Source of the DNA: a virus
Reading direction: 5' to 3' (one strand)
DNA length: 43,791 nt
Virus record (IMG/VR): IMGVR_UViG_3300005288_000021
Coordinates: 1-43,791 of that record
In this document: positions 1 through 7,350 of the stretch, piece after piece
How positions within the stretch are numbered: position 1 is the stretch's first letter
How the letters are laid out: each line of letters opens with the position of its first letter
Translations under genes and position numbers: made by a program
The notes under the pieces: model-generated
What the model was told of the DNA's origin: nothing
The model's input: only the letters and a program-made list of their open reading frames with translations
Databases searched by the model: none

Positions 1-29
1 CCGTTCCGAAGCCCCAGGAGGGCCAAGAC

Positions 30-1370
30 ATGAAATTCGCAGAACAGATCAAATCGTTCAAGGAAGCCCTTGAGCAAAAATCCGCGCGCCAAACCGAACT
101 GCTCGAAAGCGCAGAAGGCCGTACCCTGGACGCTGCTGAGTCGGAAGAGTTCGATACCCTGTCGGACGAGATCGCCGCAACCGAAACCCACATCAAGCGT
201 CTCGAAACCATGGAAAAATCGGCCATCGCTAACGCGAAGCCCGTGACCGACGTTTCCGGTATGCGTGAGCGTTCCTCGATCACCGTGAAAGCGACCAACC
301 CTGTCGCCAAGGGCACCGCCTTTACCCGCTACGTGATCGCCCAGTGCCGCGCTAAGGGCAACCTGATGCAGGCTGCCGAGATCGCCAAACAGTGGTCGGA
401 TACCCCGGAAGTTGAACAGGTTCTGAAAGCTGCCGTTGCCGCCGGTACTACTACCGACGCCACTTGGGCCGCCCCTCTGGTTCCGTACCAGAACATGACC
501 GGCGACTTCATCGAACTGCTGCGCCCAGCCACACTGGTCGGTCGCATGACTGGTCTGCGCAATGTGCCGTTCAACGTGCGCATCCCCGGCCAAACCCAAG
601 GCTCGACCGTTGCATGGGTCGGTGAAACCGCACCGAAGCCTGTATCGGCTCTCGGTTTCGAAGACATCACCCTGCGCTTCAACAAACTGGCCGGTATCGT
701 GGTGATCTCCGACGAACTGGCTCGTCTGTCGACCCCGTCCGCCGAAGCCATCATCCGCGGCGACCTGGTCGCACAGATCGCCCAGTTCACCGACGACTCG
801 TTCATCAACCCGGCTTACGCTGCGGTGACTGATGTTCGTCCTGCTTCTGTGACCAACGGCGTTACCCCGATCGCGGCCAGCGGCACCGACGCCGACGCCC
901 TGCGTGCCGATGTACGCGCGGTTTACTCGAGCTTCATCGCCGCCAACCTGAGTACCGCGGGCGCGGCATGGGTGATGACCTCTACTCAAGCCATGGCAAT
1001 CGGCATGATGCAGAACCCACTTGGCCAGAACGAGTTCCCGGGCCTCGGCGCAGAAGGCGGCACCTTCATGGGTCTGCCGGTTCTAGTATCCGAAGTGGTG
1101 CCAAGCGATTCGAACGGTTCTATCATCGTTCTGATCAAACAAAGCGAAATCCTCCTGGCAGACGAGGGCGGCGTGACCGTCGACGTGAGCCGTGAAGCTT
1201 CGCTGCAGATGAACTCCACTCCAGATAATCCGGCTACGGCGTCCACTGTGATGACCAGCTTGTGGCAAAACAACCTGCTGGGTATCCGCGCCGAGCGCAT
1301 GATCACCTGGCGGAAGCGTCGTCCGCAGGCCGTGGCTTACATCAGCGGCGCTAACTACGGCGCGGTATAA
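30..1370 (+). CDS. Major capsid protein (HK97 gp5 family)
   Basis: 446 aa, the length of an HK97-fold capsid protein that still carries its N-terminal scaffolding (delta) domain. Residues 1-70 are charged and predicted coiled coil (FKEALEQKSARQTELLE and onward). The rest is the alpha/beta capsid shell typical of the phage_capsid family, with a central stretch WVGETAPKPVSALGFEDIT and a C-terminal segment rich in short beta strands. A strong ribosome site (AGGAGG) lies 8 nt before the ATG. The protein would assemble the icosahedral head, after a protease, not in this window, removes the delta domain. A rho-independent terminator follows directly, which fits a highly expressed gene. The unusual point is order: the portal gene lies downstream instead of upstream. 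Confidence 0.93.
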   Translation: MKFAEQIKSFKEALEQKSARQTELLESAEGRTLDAAESEEFDTLSDEIAATETHIKRLETMEKSAIANAKPVTDVSGMRERSSITVKATNPVAKGTAFTRYVIAQCRAKGNLMQAAEIAKQWSDTPEVEQVLKAAVAAGTTTDATWAAPLVPYQNMTGDFIELLRPATLVGRMTGLRNVPFNVRIPGQTQGSTVAWVGETAPKPVSALGFEDITLRFNKLAGIVVISDELARLSTPSAEAIIRGDLVAQIAQFTDDSFINPAYAAVTDVRPASVTNGVTPIAASGTDADALRADVRAVYSSFIAANLSTAGAAWVMTSTQAMAIGMMQNPLGQNEFPGLGAEGGTFMGLPVLVSEVVPSDSNGSIIVLIKQSEILLADEGGVTVDVSREASLQMNSTPDNPATASTVMTSLWQNNLLGIRAERMITWRKRRPQAVAYISGANYGAV

Positions 1371-1391
1371 GCTACAAGGAAGTTGATCGAG

Positions 1392-1417
1392 GGCGGCCTA
1401 ACGGTCGCCTTCTTTTT
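1392..1417 (+). terminator. Rho-independent terminator after the capsid gene
   Basis: A 7-bp stem (GGCGGCC with GGTCGCC, one G-T pair) closes a TAAC loop and is followed by TTCTTTTT. It lies 22 nt after the capsid stop and before the ribosome site of the next gene, so it should reduce transcription of the downstream head genes relative to the capsid gene. Confidence 0.8.
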
Positions 1418-1436
1418 ATGTGAAAGGAGGTGGGAC

Positions 1437-1868
1437 ATGGCTTTCCCAACTGGCTACAGATTAATCGGCGGTTTGTACTATAAAAATACAGATCGCTCAG
1501 GCCCTTACGCTATCGCCTCGGACGGCACCGCCACATTAATGACAGGCGGTAGTGGCTCAGGAACTGGCTTTATCCCTACGTTACAACGCGAAATGCCTTC
1601 GGACGGAGACACTATCACTGTCGAGCAAAGCGCCGCAGTGGTGACTGTGCTTCTTGAAGGTTCTTCGGATCTGAACAATCTTACGATCGTACTGCCTCAG
1701 CCGGGCGCGTCCTCCCCCGGGCAGATTGTGCGAATTATCAGCTGGGTGGATATTGCTTCGGTAAATTACGGAGCTGCAAATGTGAACGGTGCGGCTACGC
1801 AGTTGTTTAGCGGCGACGGTATCGCGATCCAGAATATTCAAGACAACGAATGGTTGGTGCTTCCATGA
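1437..1868 (+). CDS. Small unknown protein of the head module
   Basis: 143 aa. The ATG at 1437 is chosen because a near-perfect ribosome site (AAAGGAGGTG) sits just upstream; an earlier in-frame start at 1383 would overlap the terminator stem. The protein starts [17 protein letters not shown], then has a Gly/Ser-rich linker (TGGSGSGTG) and a C-terminal domain rich in short beta strands that ends NEWLVLP. Such a compact beta domain between the capsid and a collagen-like fibre gene could be a head decoration protein or the head-anchoring base of the fibre, but I recognise no family. The stop overlaps the start of the next gene (ATGA), which suggests coupled translation and a shared role. Confidence 0.8.
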   Translation: MAFPTGYRLIGGLYYKNTDRSGPYAIASDGTATLMTGGSGSGTGFIPTLQREMPSDGDTITVEQSAAVVTVLLEGSSDLNNLTIVLPQPGASSPGQIVRIISWVDIASVNYGAANVNGAATQLFSGDGIAIQNIQDNEWLVLP

Positions 1869-2878
1869 AACGGATTTTTCTTGCTTTAGCTTTACTGCCC
1901 TCGCTTTGCTTAGGTGCAGCGTTTGACTTCGGCATCGACCAAAGGTCGGCAGCTAATAATTCATGGGAGAAGAGGCTTTTAATCAGTCCAGCTACTACCG
2001 GAATCATGGCGTACGACCCGGGTACAAAACTTGCCTCCTGGGTAACGCTAGGGCAGGGTTTGCAGGTAAGTTCGGGAGTTCTTTCGTCAACGGTTTTGCA
2101 AGGGCCTAAAGGCGATCAAGGTGTCCCTGGACCCGCAGGCCCTCAGGGAGTAAAAGGAGATCCCGGAGCTGCCGGACCGCAAGGGGATACTGGATTACCG
2201 GGTATCGAAGGGCCGCCGGGGCCTAAAGGCGATCCTGGCCTACAGGGCATTCAAGGTCTAACAGGCCCTAAGGGTGATACAGGGGCGCAAGGCGTAGCGG
2301 GAGCTGACGGTGCTCGGGGAGAGAAAGGAGATCCTGGGATTCAAGGGCCAGCAGGACTCACTGGCGCTCAAGGTTTGCAAGGACTCAAAGGTGATACAGG
2401 ATCAACGGGCCCCACGGGCGCTCAGGGCATACAAGGTGTGCAGGGACCAAAAGGAGACACGGGCGTTCAAGGCGTTCAAGGCACCACTGGGTTGACCGGA
2501 GCTACAGGCCCCGCTGGAACATCGGCCCCTACCCCTGTACCTGCTTCCGCTACGCGAGTGTTGAACACTGCTTTCCAGGTTAGTGCGAACCGCCCCGCAC
2601 TGGTCAGTTATTCGGTGGATATCAGTGTTGTATCGCTGCTTCTGACTGGGACACAGGGTACAGTTACTCTGCAGTACGCCGATACTTCGGCTATGACTTC
2701 GCCAGTTACGGTCTCTATCGCCACTAACAGTACCGGCGGTGTCCTGAACGTTGCTAATATTGGGACAGCTACTCTGTCCGGTTTCGTTCCAGCAGGTAAA
2801 TTTGTACGACTGATGACGACCAATGTGAGCGGTACTCCTACCTTCACATTCAGAAATGGTCAAGAAACTATTTTCTGA
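1865..2878 (+). CDS. Collagen-like fibre protein with an N-terminal signal-like sequence
   Basis: 337 aa. Residues 1-18 ([17 protein letters not shown]) have the basic start and hydrophobic core of a signal peptide, with a possible cleavage site after CLGAA. Residues about 80-218 are roughly 46 uninterrupted Gly-X-Y triplets, rich in GPKGD, GDTG and GIQG, the signature of a collagen triple helix. The last 110 residues form a beta-rich domain ([24 protein letters not shown]) like the trimerising heads of phage fibre proteins. The start is the ATG that overlaps the previous stop; the earlier GTG at 1850 would destroy the signal-like start. Inference: a trimeric head or tail fibre. A signal-like sequence is odd in a virion protein, which should assemble in the cytoplasm; secretion from the infected cell or a hydrophobic anchor are alternatives. 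Confidence 0.85.
   Translation: MKRIFLALALLPSLCLGAAFDFGIDQRSAANNSWEKRLLISPATTGIMAYDPGTKLASWVTLGQGLQVSSGVLSSTVLQGPKGDQGVPGPAGPQGVKGDPGAAGPQGDTGLPGIEGPPGPKGDPGLQGIQGLTGPKGDTGAQGVAGADGARGEKGDPGIQGPAGLTGAQGLQGLKGDTGSTGPTGAQGIQGVQGPKGDTGVQGVQGTTGLTGATGPAGTSAPTPVPASATRVLNTAFQVSANRPALVSYSVDISVVSLLLTGTQGTVTLQYADTSAMTSPVTVSIATNSTGGVLNVANIGTATLSGFVPAGKFVRLMTTNVSGTPTFTFRNGQETIF
2102..2518 (+). repeat. Collagen Gly-X-Y coding repeat
   Basis: This stretch encodes about 46 Gly-X-Y triplets in a row. Units such as GPKGD, GDTGxQG and GIQGxxG recur with varied codons, so the repeat is clear in protein but imperfect in DNA. It is a likely site of length variation between related phages by slippage or recombination. 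Confidence 0.9.
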
Positions 2879-2908
2879 TACACTGCCGTAAACTCGAGGC
2901 AAGCCACC

Positions 2909-3205
2909 ATGAACAAAGTAGAATTTATTTACAGCAAAGGCGGTAAAAAGGTTTCTATGGCCCGCCGCTATGCGGAAACCCTGCGCAAACTCGGCCACGG
3001 TACTTACGCCGACGACGGCTACAACACCCGTATGCTGACCGCCGGTAAACCTACCATGGATGAAGAACCGAAAGTCTCCGAAGCAGTTGCCGAGTTCGCC
3101 AAAGAAAATGGCGTAGACATCGAAAAAGTGGTGGGAACCGGGAAGGACGGCCGGATCAAGAAATCTGACGTAGAAGCCGTAATCGCCGCGCAGGATCTTG
3201 CCTAA
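2909..3205 (+). CDS. Small protein with a C-terminal E3-binding-like domain
   Basis: 98 aa. Residues about 55-96 match the peripheral subunit-binding (E3-binding) fold of dehydrogenase acyltransferases: AVAEFAKENGVDIEKVVGTG, then DGRIKKSDVEAVI, with the diagnostic Gly-Thr-Gly and Gly-Arg-Ile turns. The N-terminal half (MNKVEFIYSKGGKKVSMARR) is basic and has no clear family. The three-helix fold is a protein-binding module; LEM/HeH/E3-binding-like domains recur in small phage head proteins, where they may bind capsid or DNA. Its place between a fibre gene and the portal suggests a head accessory protein. The stop overlaps the portal start (TAATG). The domain call is good; the function is inference. 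Confidence 0.85.
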   Translation: MNKVEFIYSKGGKKVSMARRYAETLRKLGHGTYADDGYNTRMLTAGKPTMDEEPKVSEAVAEFAKENGVDIEKVVGTGKDGRIKKSDVEAVIAAQDLA

Positions 3206-4584
3206 TGCGTATCTTTGGCCGAGAACTGACCTTCAAACGAGCGCCAGTAACCTCGGCCGTCTCCGGCAGCCGTGGCGGCGGATGGTTCCCTTGGATCAAT
3301 GAGCCCTACACTGGCGCTTGGCAAAAAAACGACGAGTGGAAAAGCCCTACGGTATTGGCGCATTACGCCGTGTACGCCTGCGTAACCCTGATCGCCAATG
3401 ACATCGGCAAATTGCGGCAACGGTTGATGCTGCTCGGGGATAACGGGATCTGGACCGAAACAACTAGTTCTTCGTTCAGTCCAGTGTTGCGCAAGCCGAA
3501 TGGCTACCAGAACCATATTCAGTTTAAGGAATGGTGGCAGACCAGCAAGCTTACGAAAGGTAACGCTTATGGCTTGAAGCAGCGCGACAATCGTGGTGTT
3601 GTTACGGCAATCTACTTGCTCGATCCGGACCGCGTAACGGTTTTGGTTGCAGCAAACGGCGATGTTTACTACCAGTGCAACGGCGACGACCTGAACGAAC
3701 TCGGGAGTGAAGGTGTGACGGTCCCGGCCAGTGAAATTATTCACGATCGCATGAATTGCCTGTTCCATCCGTTGATTGGTATTTCTCCTCTCTACGCGTG
3801 CGCCCTGGCCGCGTGTCAGTCTTTGAAGATGCAAAACGATAGCTCTACATTCTTCGAGAACGGCGCCCGCCCTGGCGGCATCCTGAGTGCTCCCGGAGCT
3901 ATCAGCGACGAGACCGCGGCAAGACTTAAAGCGCATTGGGACACGAACTACACCGGCCAGAACGCGGGACGTGTAGCGGTGGTGGGCGATGACCTAAAAT
4001 TCCAGCAGATGAAAATGTCTGCTACGGATTCCCAGCTCATCGAGCAATTCAAGCTGACGGCGGAAATGATCTGCACGGCGTTTCATGTTCTTCCTTCTAA
4101 AGTTGGGGTAACGCCGGCGGCGAATGGCGTGACTGCTGAACAAGAGAACCAGAAATATTATTCGGATTGTCTGCAGGTTCTGATCGAAGAGTACGAAGCT
4201 TGTATGGACGACGGTTTGTCCCTGCCGGATAAATATGGCGTCGAGCTGGACATCGACGGGCTGCTTCGAATGGATATGGGAAAACTGGTTGAGACGCTGT
4301 CGGCCGCTGTCAAAGGCGGTATTATGCCTCCGAACGTCGCTATGGCCCGCCTTAATCTTCCGCCAGTCGAAGGGGGCGATACGGTCTACCTCCAGCAACA
4401 AAATTTCAGCCTATCCGCTCTCGCCAAGCGCGACGCGCAGGCTGATCCGTTCGCTACAGGCACGACCACTGCGCCAGTTGCGGAGGCTGCCACTCCGGCA
4501 GAACCAACCGACGAACAAATCCAAGACAGCGCGAAAATGCTCGCTCTGCTGATCGAAAAGAGGCTCGCTAATGAACCTGCGTGA
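3205..4584 (+). CDS. Portal protein (HK97 gp3 family)
   Basis: 459 aa, the usual size for the HK97-type phage_portal family. Typical features are AVYACVTLIANDIGKLRQRL near residue 55, the central SPLYACALAACQSL, and EQFKLTAEMICTAFHVLPSK around residue 280, followed by the NGVTAEQENQ segment. Twelve copies form the ring at one head vertex through which DNA is packaged and ejected. The C-terminal 60 residues are Ala/Pro/Thr-rich and probably disordered. The start is fixed by the TAATG overlap with the previous gene; the 3' end overlaps the next gene by 14 nt. In most HK97-like phages the portal precedes the capsid gene, so the order here is rearranged. Confidence 0.95.
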   Translation: MRIFGRELTFKRAPVTSAVSGSRGGGWFPWINEPYTGAWQKNDEWKSPTVLAHYAVYACVTLIANDIGKLRQRLMLLGDNGIWTETTSSSFSPVLRKPNGYQNHIQFKEWWQTSKLTKGNAYGLKQRDNRGVVTAIYLLDPDRVTVLVAANGDVYYQCNGDDLNELGSEGVTVPASEIIHDRMNCLFHPLIGISPLYACALAACQSLKMQNDSSTFFENGARPGGILSAPGAISDETAARLKAHWDTNYTGQNAGRVAVVGDDLKFQQMKMSATDSQLIEQFKLTAEMICTAFHVLPSKVGVTPAANGVTAEQENQKYYSDCLQVLIEEYEACMDDGLSLPDKYGVELDIDGLLRMDMGKLVETLSAAVKGGIMPPNVAMARLNLPPVEGGDTVYLQQQNFSLSALAKRDAQADPFATGTTTAPVAEAATPAEPTDEQIQDSAKMLALLIEKRLANEPA

Positions 4585-5476
4585 ACTTGAAGCGCAAGCC
4601 GAATTCCTCGCGCCGGTTATTGCCGCAGCGGTGGCGAAGGCTGTTGCACCGCTGAACCTCGAACTGGCCGATCTACGAAAGTGCCTCGCCGATCGCCCCG
4701 AGCCTATCGAGCCGGAACCAGTGGATGTTAAGGCTATCGCGCAAGCCGCTGCGGCTCTCGTAGTGTTACCGGAAGTGAAGGACGGCAAAGATGCTGAGCC
4801 GGTCGACTTGGAAGCATTAGCCAAGGCCGCAGCAGAGTTCGTTCAGTTGCCCAACATCGACATCGCTTTGCTCGCGGCCGAAGCGGCAAAGCTGGTTGAT
4901 GTGCCTGAGCCGATACCAGGTAAAGACGCTGAGCCGGTAGATCTTCAAGCTTTGGCGCGGTCTGCCGCTGAGATGATCCCAGTTCCCGAAGTTCGCCAGC
5001 CTCAAGATGGCCGAGACGCGCTGCACCTTGAAATCCTGCCAGGTATCGACGAAGCGAAAACTTACGCGCGCAACACCTACGCGAAGCACGACGGCGGCCT
5101 ATGGCGTAGCTTCGAGCAGACCAGCGGCATGCGCGGCTGGGAATGCATCGTGGAAGGTTTGAAAGCCATATCGGTTGTGCAGGAAGGTGACCGGGAATTC
5201 TCGGTGACCCTCTCCAAATCGAGCGGCGCTGAGGTCGTACAGAAGTTCGCCATGCCTATTCAGATCTACAAAGGCGTTCACCGTGATGGAGAGAAGTACG
5301 ACCAGTACGATAACGTAACGTGGGCGGGCAGCCAGTGGACTTCGACTAAAGCGGAGAACACCGACAAGCCGGGCTCTAGTGATAGCTGGACCTTGGTCGT
5401 CAAGGCCGGCCGTAACGGTAAAGACCTTCGCGAGAACGCGAGCACCTTCGACCCGGCAAAAGGGGTCAAGCTATGA
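4571..5476 (+). CDS. Repeat protein with carbohydrate-binding-like modules
   Basis: 301 aa, no family recognised with confidence. Residues 1-150 are Ala/Glu-rich helices containing a tandem repeat of about 45 residues: GKDAEPVDLEALAKAAAEF recurs as GKDAEPVDLQALARSAAEM. The C-terminal half has two stretches that look like small aromatic carbohydrate-binding modules: YAKHDGGLWRSFEQTSG and YDQYDNVTWAGSQWTSTKA, each with the pattern of aromatics seen in chitin-binding (CBM5/12-like) modules. It begins inside the end of the portal gene with GAGG before the ATG. It may be a neck or head-surface protein that binds cell-surface or matrix sugars; that is inference from the modules and position. Confidence 0.85.
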   Translation: MNLRELEAQAEFLAPVIAAAVAKAVAPLNLELADLRKCLADRPEPIEPEPVDVKAIAQAAAALVVLPEVKDGKDAEPVDLEALAKAAAEFVQLPNIDIALLAAEAAKLVDVPEPIPGKDAEPVDLQALARSAAEMIPVPEVRQPQDGRDALHLEILPGIDEAKTYARNTYAKHDGGLWRSFEQTSGMRGWECIVEGLKAISVVQEGDREFSVTLSKSSGAEVVQKFAMPIQIYKGVHRDGEKYDQYDNVTWAGSQWTSTKAENTDKPGSSDSWTLVVKAGRNGKDLRENASTFDPAKGVKL

Positions 5477-5847
5477 TGTACGTCACCCTGGCGCGCGCTA
5501 AGCAGCACCTGAATATGGACCACGACGAAGACGACACGCTGATTGAGGTTTACGTTCAGGCGGCGTCCGGTGCGGTTAAGAACTATCTGAAAAGCGCTTC
5601 GCCCTACGAGGTCGAACGCGACAGTAACGACGATCCGATTCTTGATAGTTCGGGCGACCCTGTGTACGTCGTCGACAGCTCTGGTGATAAGCTGGTTAGC
5701 TACCCGGTACAGGCCGCTGTGCTCCTGATGGTCGGCTTCCTGTACAAAGACCGCGACGAGAACCCTGATCAGGCATTTCAGCAAGGCTACTTGCCGAAGC
5801 CTGTGACGGCTCTGCTTTATCCACTTCGTAAGCCGGCCCTAGCATGA
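5473..5847 (+). CDS. Head-tail connector (HK97 gp6-like)
   Basis: 124 aa. The N-terminus MMYVTLARAKQHLNMDHDED followed by DTLIEVYVQAASGAVKNYL is the hallmark of the gp6/DNA-packaging connector family (helical, binding as a ring below the portal). An insertion of Asp/Ser-rich residues (DSSGDPVYVVDSSGDK) sits mid-protein, before the conserved helix PVQAAVLLMVGFLYKDRDEN. Two ATG codons in a row overlap the previous stop, so the start could be 5473 or 5476. It is followed by the head-closure gene through an ATGA overlap, the usual connector pair. Confidence 0.9.
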   Translation: MMYVTLARAKQHLNMDHDEDDTLIEVYVQAASGAVKNYLKSASPYEVERDSNDDPILDSSGDPVYVVDSSGDKLVSYPVQAAVLLMVGFLYKDRDENPDQAFQQGYLPKPVTALLYPLRKPALA

Positions 5848-6182
5848 GTCGCGCAGGCCAGTACCGCCATCGGGTGGATATCCAAGACCGGACCGAAATC
5901 CGTGACGAGGAGACCGGAGGGTTTACCGAAGCTTGGGTAACGGTCTTCGAGAACGTCCCGGCGCGCATTGCTCCGGCCAGTGGGCGGGAATTCCTGGCCG
6001 CAGCGGCGATTCAGTCCGAGATCATCGCGCGCATCGTGATCCGACAGCGCCCCGGCCTGAATGCCAAGCAACGCATTTTGCATAACGGCGACATCTACAA
6101 CGTGCACGCTTGGCTGCCGGATCAGGAAAGCGGGCGCGACTATGTGTCGGCACCATGCAGCAGAGGGGTAAACGAAGGATGA
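5844..6182 (+). CDS. Head closure / head-tail joining protein (SPP1 gp16-like)
   Basis: 112 aa, typical size. The start MSRAGQYRHRVDIQDRTEI, the segment ETGGFTEAWVTVFENVPARI and the end NGDIYNVHAWLPDQESGRDY match the phage head-tail joining family (lambda gpFII/SPP1 gp16 type beta barrel). It would seal the connector after DNA packaging and dock the tail. The ATGA overlap at each end places it in a tightly coupled operon with the connector before it and a small unknown gene after it. Confidence 0.92.
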   Translation: MSRAGQYRHRVDIQDRTEIRDEETGGFTEAWVTVFENVPARIAPASGREFLAAAAIQSEIIARIVIRQRPGLNAKQRILHNGDIYNVHAWLPDQESGRDYVSAPCSRGVNEG

Positions 6183-6367
6183 AAGTCGGCAAAGGATTTA
6201 TTTCTACCGGATTCGTCAAGGGCAAGAGCACTTGGTGGCACGTTCTCGTGTCGGTCGGCGCGCGATGGAAATTCTATTTCGTTAAGCCGCCGGGTAAACC
6301 TAGTTATCGACGGCTATATGTCGGCCCCTTCGAGCTGGAATGGAGCTGGTCGCCGAGGACTTTGTGA
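6179..6367 (+). CDS. Small unknown basic protein
   Basis: 62 aa beginning MKVGKGFISTGFVKGKSTWW. The ATG at 6179 overlaps the previous stop and has GAGGGG about 11 nt upstream. The protein is rich in aromatic and basic residues (WWHVLV, WKFYFVKPPGKPSYRR, ELEWSW), suggesting a single small beta-sheet domain. I recognise no family. Its stop overlaps the GTG start of the next gene (GTGA), so it is part of the same translational chain. Confidence 0.65.
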   Translation: MKVGKGFISTGFVKGKSTWWHVLVSVGARWKFYFVKPPGKPSYRRLYVGPFELEWSWSPRTL

Positions 6368-6915
6368 AAACCTTCGTCTGCATCGCCTCCGGCCCGAGCC
6401 TCCACGCGCAAGACTGCGAACTGGTAAGGGCCGCCGGCCTTCCCACAATCGCTGTGAACAACTCTTGGCAGTTAGCCCCGTGGTGCGATCACCTTTACGC
6501 AGGTGATCTCGCGTGGTGGGATGCGAACGTTTCCGAAGTGCCAGACGGCCCTAAGCGGTGGACGTGTACCCGCCAAGCGTCCGCAAAGCATGCTCTCAAT
6601 CTGCACACCGCATACGGCGAGTACAACAGCGGTCTACGGGCGATCGAACTGGCCTTTCAGCTAGGCGCAGAACGCGTCCTGCTTCTTGGGTACGACTGCA
6701 CGGTGCAAAGCGGTACGCACTGGCACGGCGACCATGCGGACACCAAGAACCCAGACGAAGCGTTGTGCAGGAAGTGGAACAAGCAGCATTGCCGGTTGGC
6801 GCAGCGCGATAAAGTTGTGAATTGTTCGCGTGACACGGCGCTGACCGCGTACCGTTTAGGCATGCTGGAAAAAGAGTTGCAAAAGGTTGTTGACACTTGT
6901 GATGCGAGTGATTAA
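6364..6915 (+). CDS. GT42/MAF (DUF115)-like transferase
   Basis: 183 aa. The GTG start at 6364 is preferred: it overlaps the previous stop (GTGA), has GAGG 6 nt before it, and begins directly on the first beta strand (KTFVCIASGPSL). An ATG 24 nt earlier is the alternative. IASGPSL followed by IAVNNSWQLAPWCDHLYAGD resembles the nucleotide-sugar pocket of MAF/DUF115 and GT42 sialyltransferase-like proteins; SGLRAIELAFQLGAERVLLLGYD resembles their second conserved block. It would modify a sugar or glycan, perhaps on a virion protein or the host surface. No signal peptide is present. It heads a trio with a GT9-like protein and a methyltransferase. The fold call is moderate; substrate unknown. Confidence 0.8.
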   Translation: MKTFVCIASGPSLHAQDCELVRAAGLPTIAVNNSWQLAPWCDHLYAGDLAWWDANVSEVPDGPKRWTCTRQASAKHALNLHTAYGEYNSGLRAIELAFQLGAERVLLLGYDCTVQSGTHWHGDHADTKNPDEALCRKWNKQHCRLAQRDKVVNCSRDTALTAYRLGMLEKELQKVVDTCDASD

Positions 6916-6918
6916 AGT
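6890..6918 (+). promoter_or_regulatory. Sigma70-type promoter for the structured RNA locus
   Basis: A perfect -35 box TTGACA (6890-6895), a 17-nt spacer, and TAAAGT (6913-6918, four of six bases of the -10 consensus). It overlaps the end of the preceding gene and points into the non-coding region, predicting a transcript from about 6925. It is one of the better rightward promoter matches I found in the structural half. Confidence 0.6.
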
Positions 6919-6975
6919 TCATTTCAACAGCGGACAGGCCGCTGAATACTAAAGCCGAGGGGCTAAGGAGATAGC

Positions 6976-7014
6976 ATGAAGCGATGTCAAAGCTTTCCCA
7001 AATTGGATAACTGA
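6976..7014 (+). CDS. Twelve-codon reading frame inside the RNA locus
   Basis: ATG at 6976 has AAGGAG 6 nt upstream, a near-ideal ribosome site, and the frame encodes MKRCQSFPKLDN before a TGA. The ribosome site is placed right after the AGCC/GGCT hairpin. Such a short, well-initiated frame in a structured RNA resembles a leader peptide controlling downstream folding, but no run of one amino acid codon is seen. It could also be a chance match. Confidence 0.4.
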   Translation: MKRCQSFPKLDN

Positions 7015-7144
7015 ATCCTGGTCGGCCGCGGTGCCAGCAAAGCTGGGCCGGTAGCCTTAGAGACGAACTGCGGTGCGCACTCTTTAAAAAGCGCATCACG
7101 TGATCAACCAGCACCAACCGATAAGTGGCCGCACATGCGGCAAG

Positions 7145-7257
7145 TTGCACCAGATGAATCTCTTGGACTAAGTCTCAAGTGGTTTGATCGCCACAGGTAG
7201 AGCTTCCGATGGGAGGTTGCAGGTTCGAATCCTGCGCAGGCGATTCATCTGGTGCAA
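7145..7257 (+). other. tRNA-like element: T-arm within a 16-bp perfect stem
   Basis: 7145-7160 and 7242-7257 are perfect 16-bp inverted repeats. Inside lie three further hairpins (about 7162-7179; GTGG/CCAC 7179-7194; CTTCC/GGGAG about 7203-7215) and a flawless tRNA T-arm at 7219-7235: 5-bp stem GCAGG/CCTGC with loop TTCGAAT. GGTAGAGC upstream looks like the 3' half of a D-arm. A normal cloverleaf cannot be drawn: the bases after the T-stem do not pair with a suitable 5' acceptor strand and the anticodon arm is too short. It is therefore a decayed tRNA or a tRNA-like fold, not a confident functional tRNA. The last 7 bases of the right arm could pair instead with TTGCACC at 7318-7324. Confidence 0.6.
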
Positions 7258-7350
7258 TTGAAAGCGGGGAGACGCCGTGTCATGCCATCGGCGCAGTCTC
7301 GCGGTAAGGCATACCCTTTGCACCTTCAAATTTCCCGTGCTGCGCCCTTC

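Noticed and set aside
1080-1306. Leftward open frames opposite the capsid gene
   Set aside because: They are short shadows of a strongly supported capsid gene, with no ribosome sites.
7186-7245. A complete functional tRNA gene
   Set aside because: The T-arm is perfect and a 7-bp outer stem GATCGCC/GGCGATT can be drawn, but three bases separate it from the T-stem, the D-arm 5' half is missing and the anticodon arm is about eight bases short.
6916-7300. Group I intron core in the non-coding region
   Set aside because: AGAGACGAACTG near 7060 and GTCTC at 7172 or 7295 recall P7 of group I introns, but the P, Q and S elements and the P3-P8 layout could not be assembled, and no gene is clearly interrupted.
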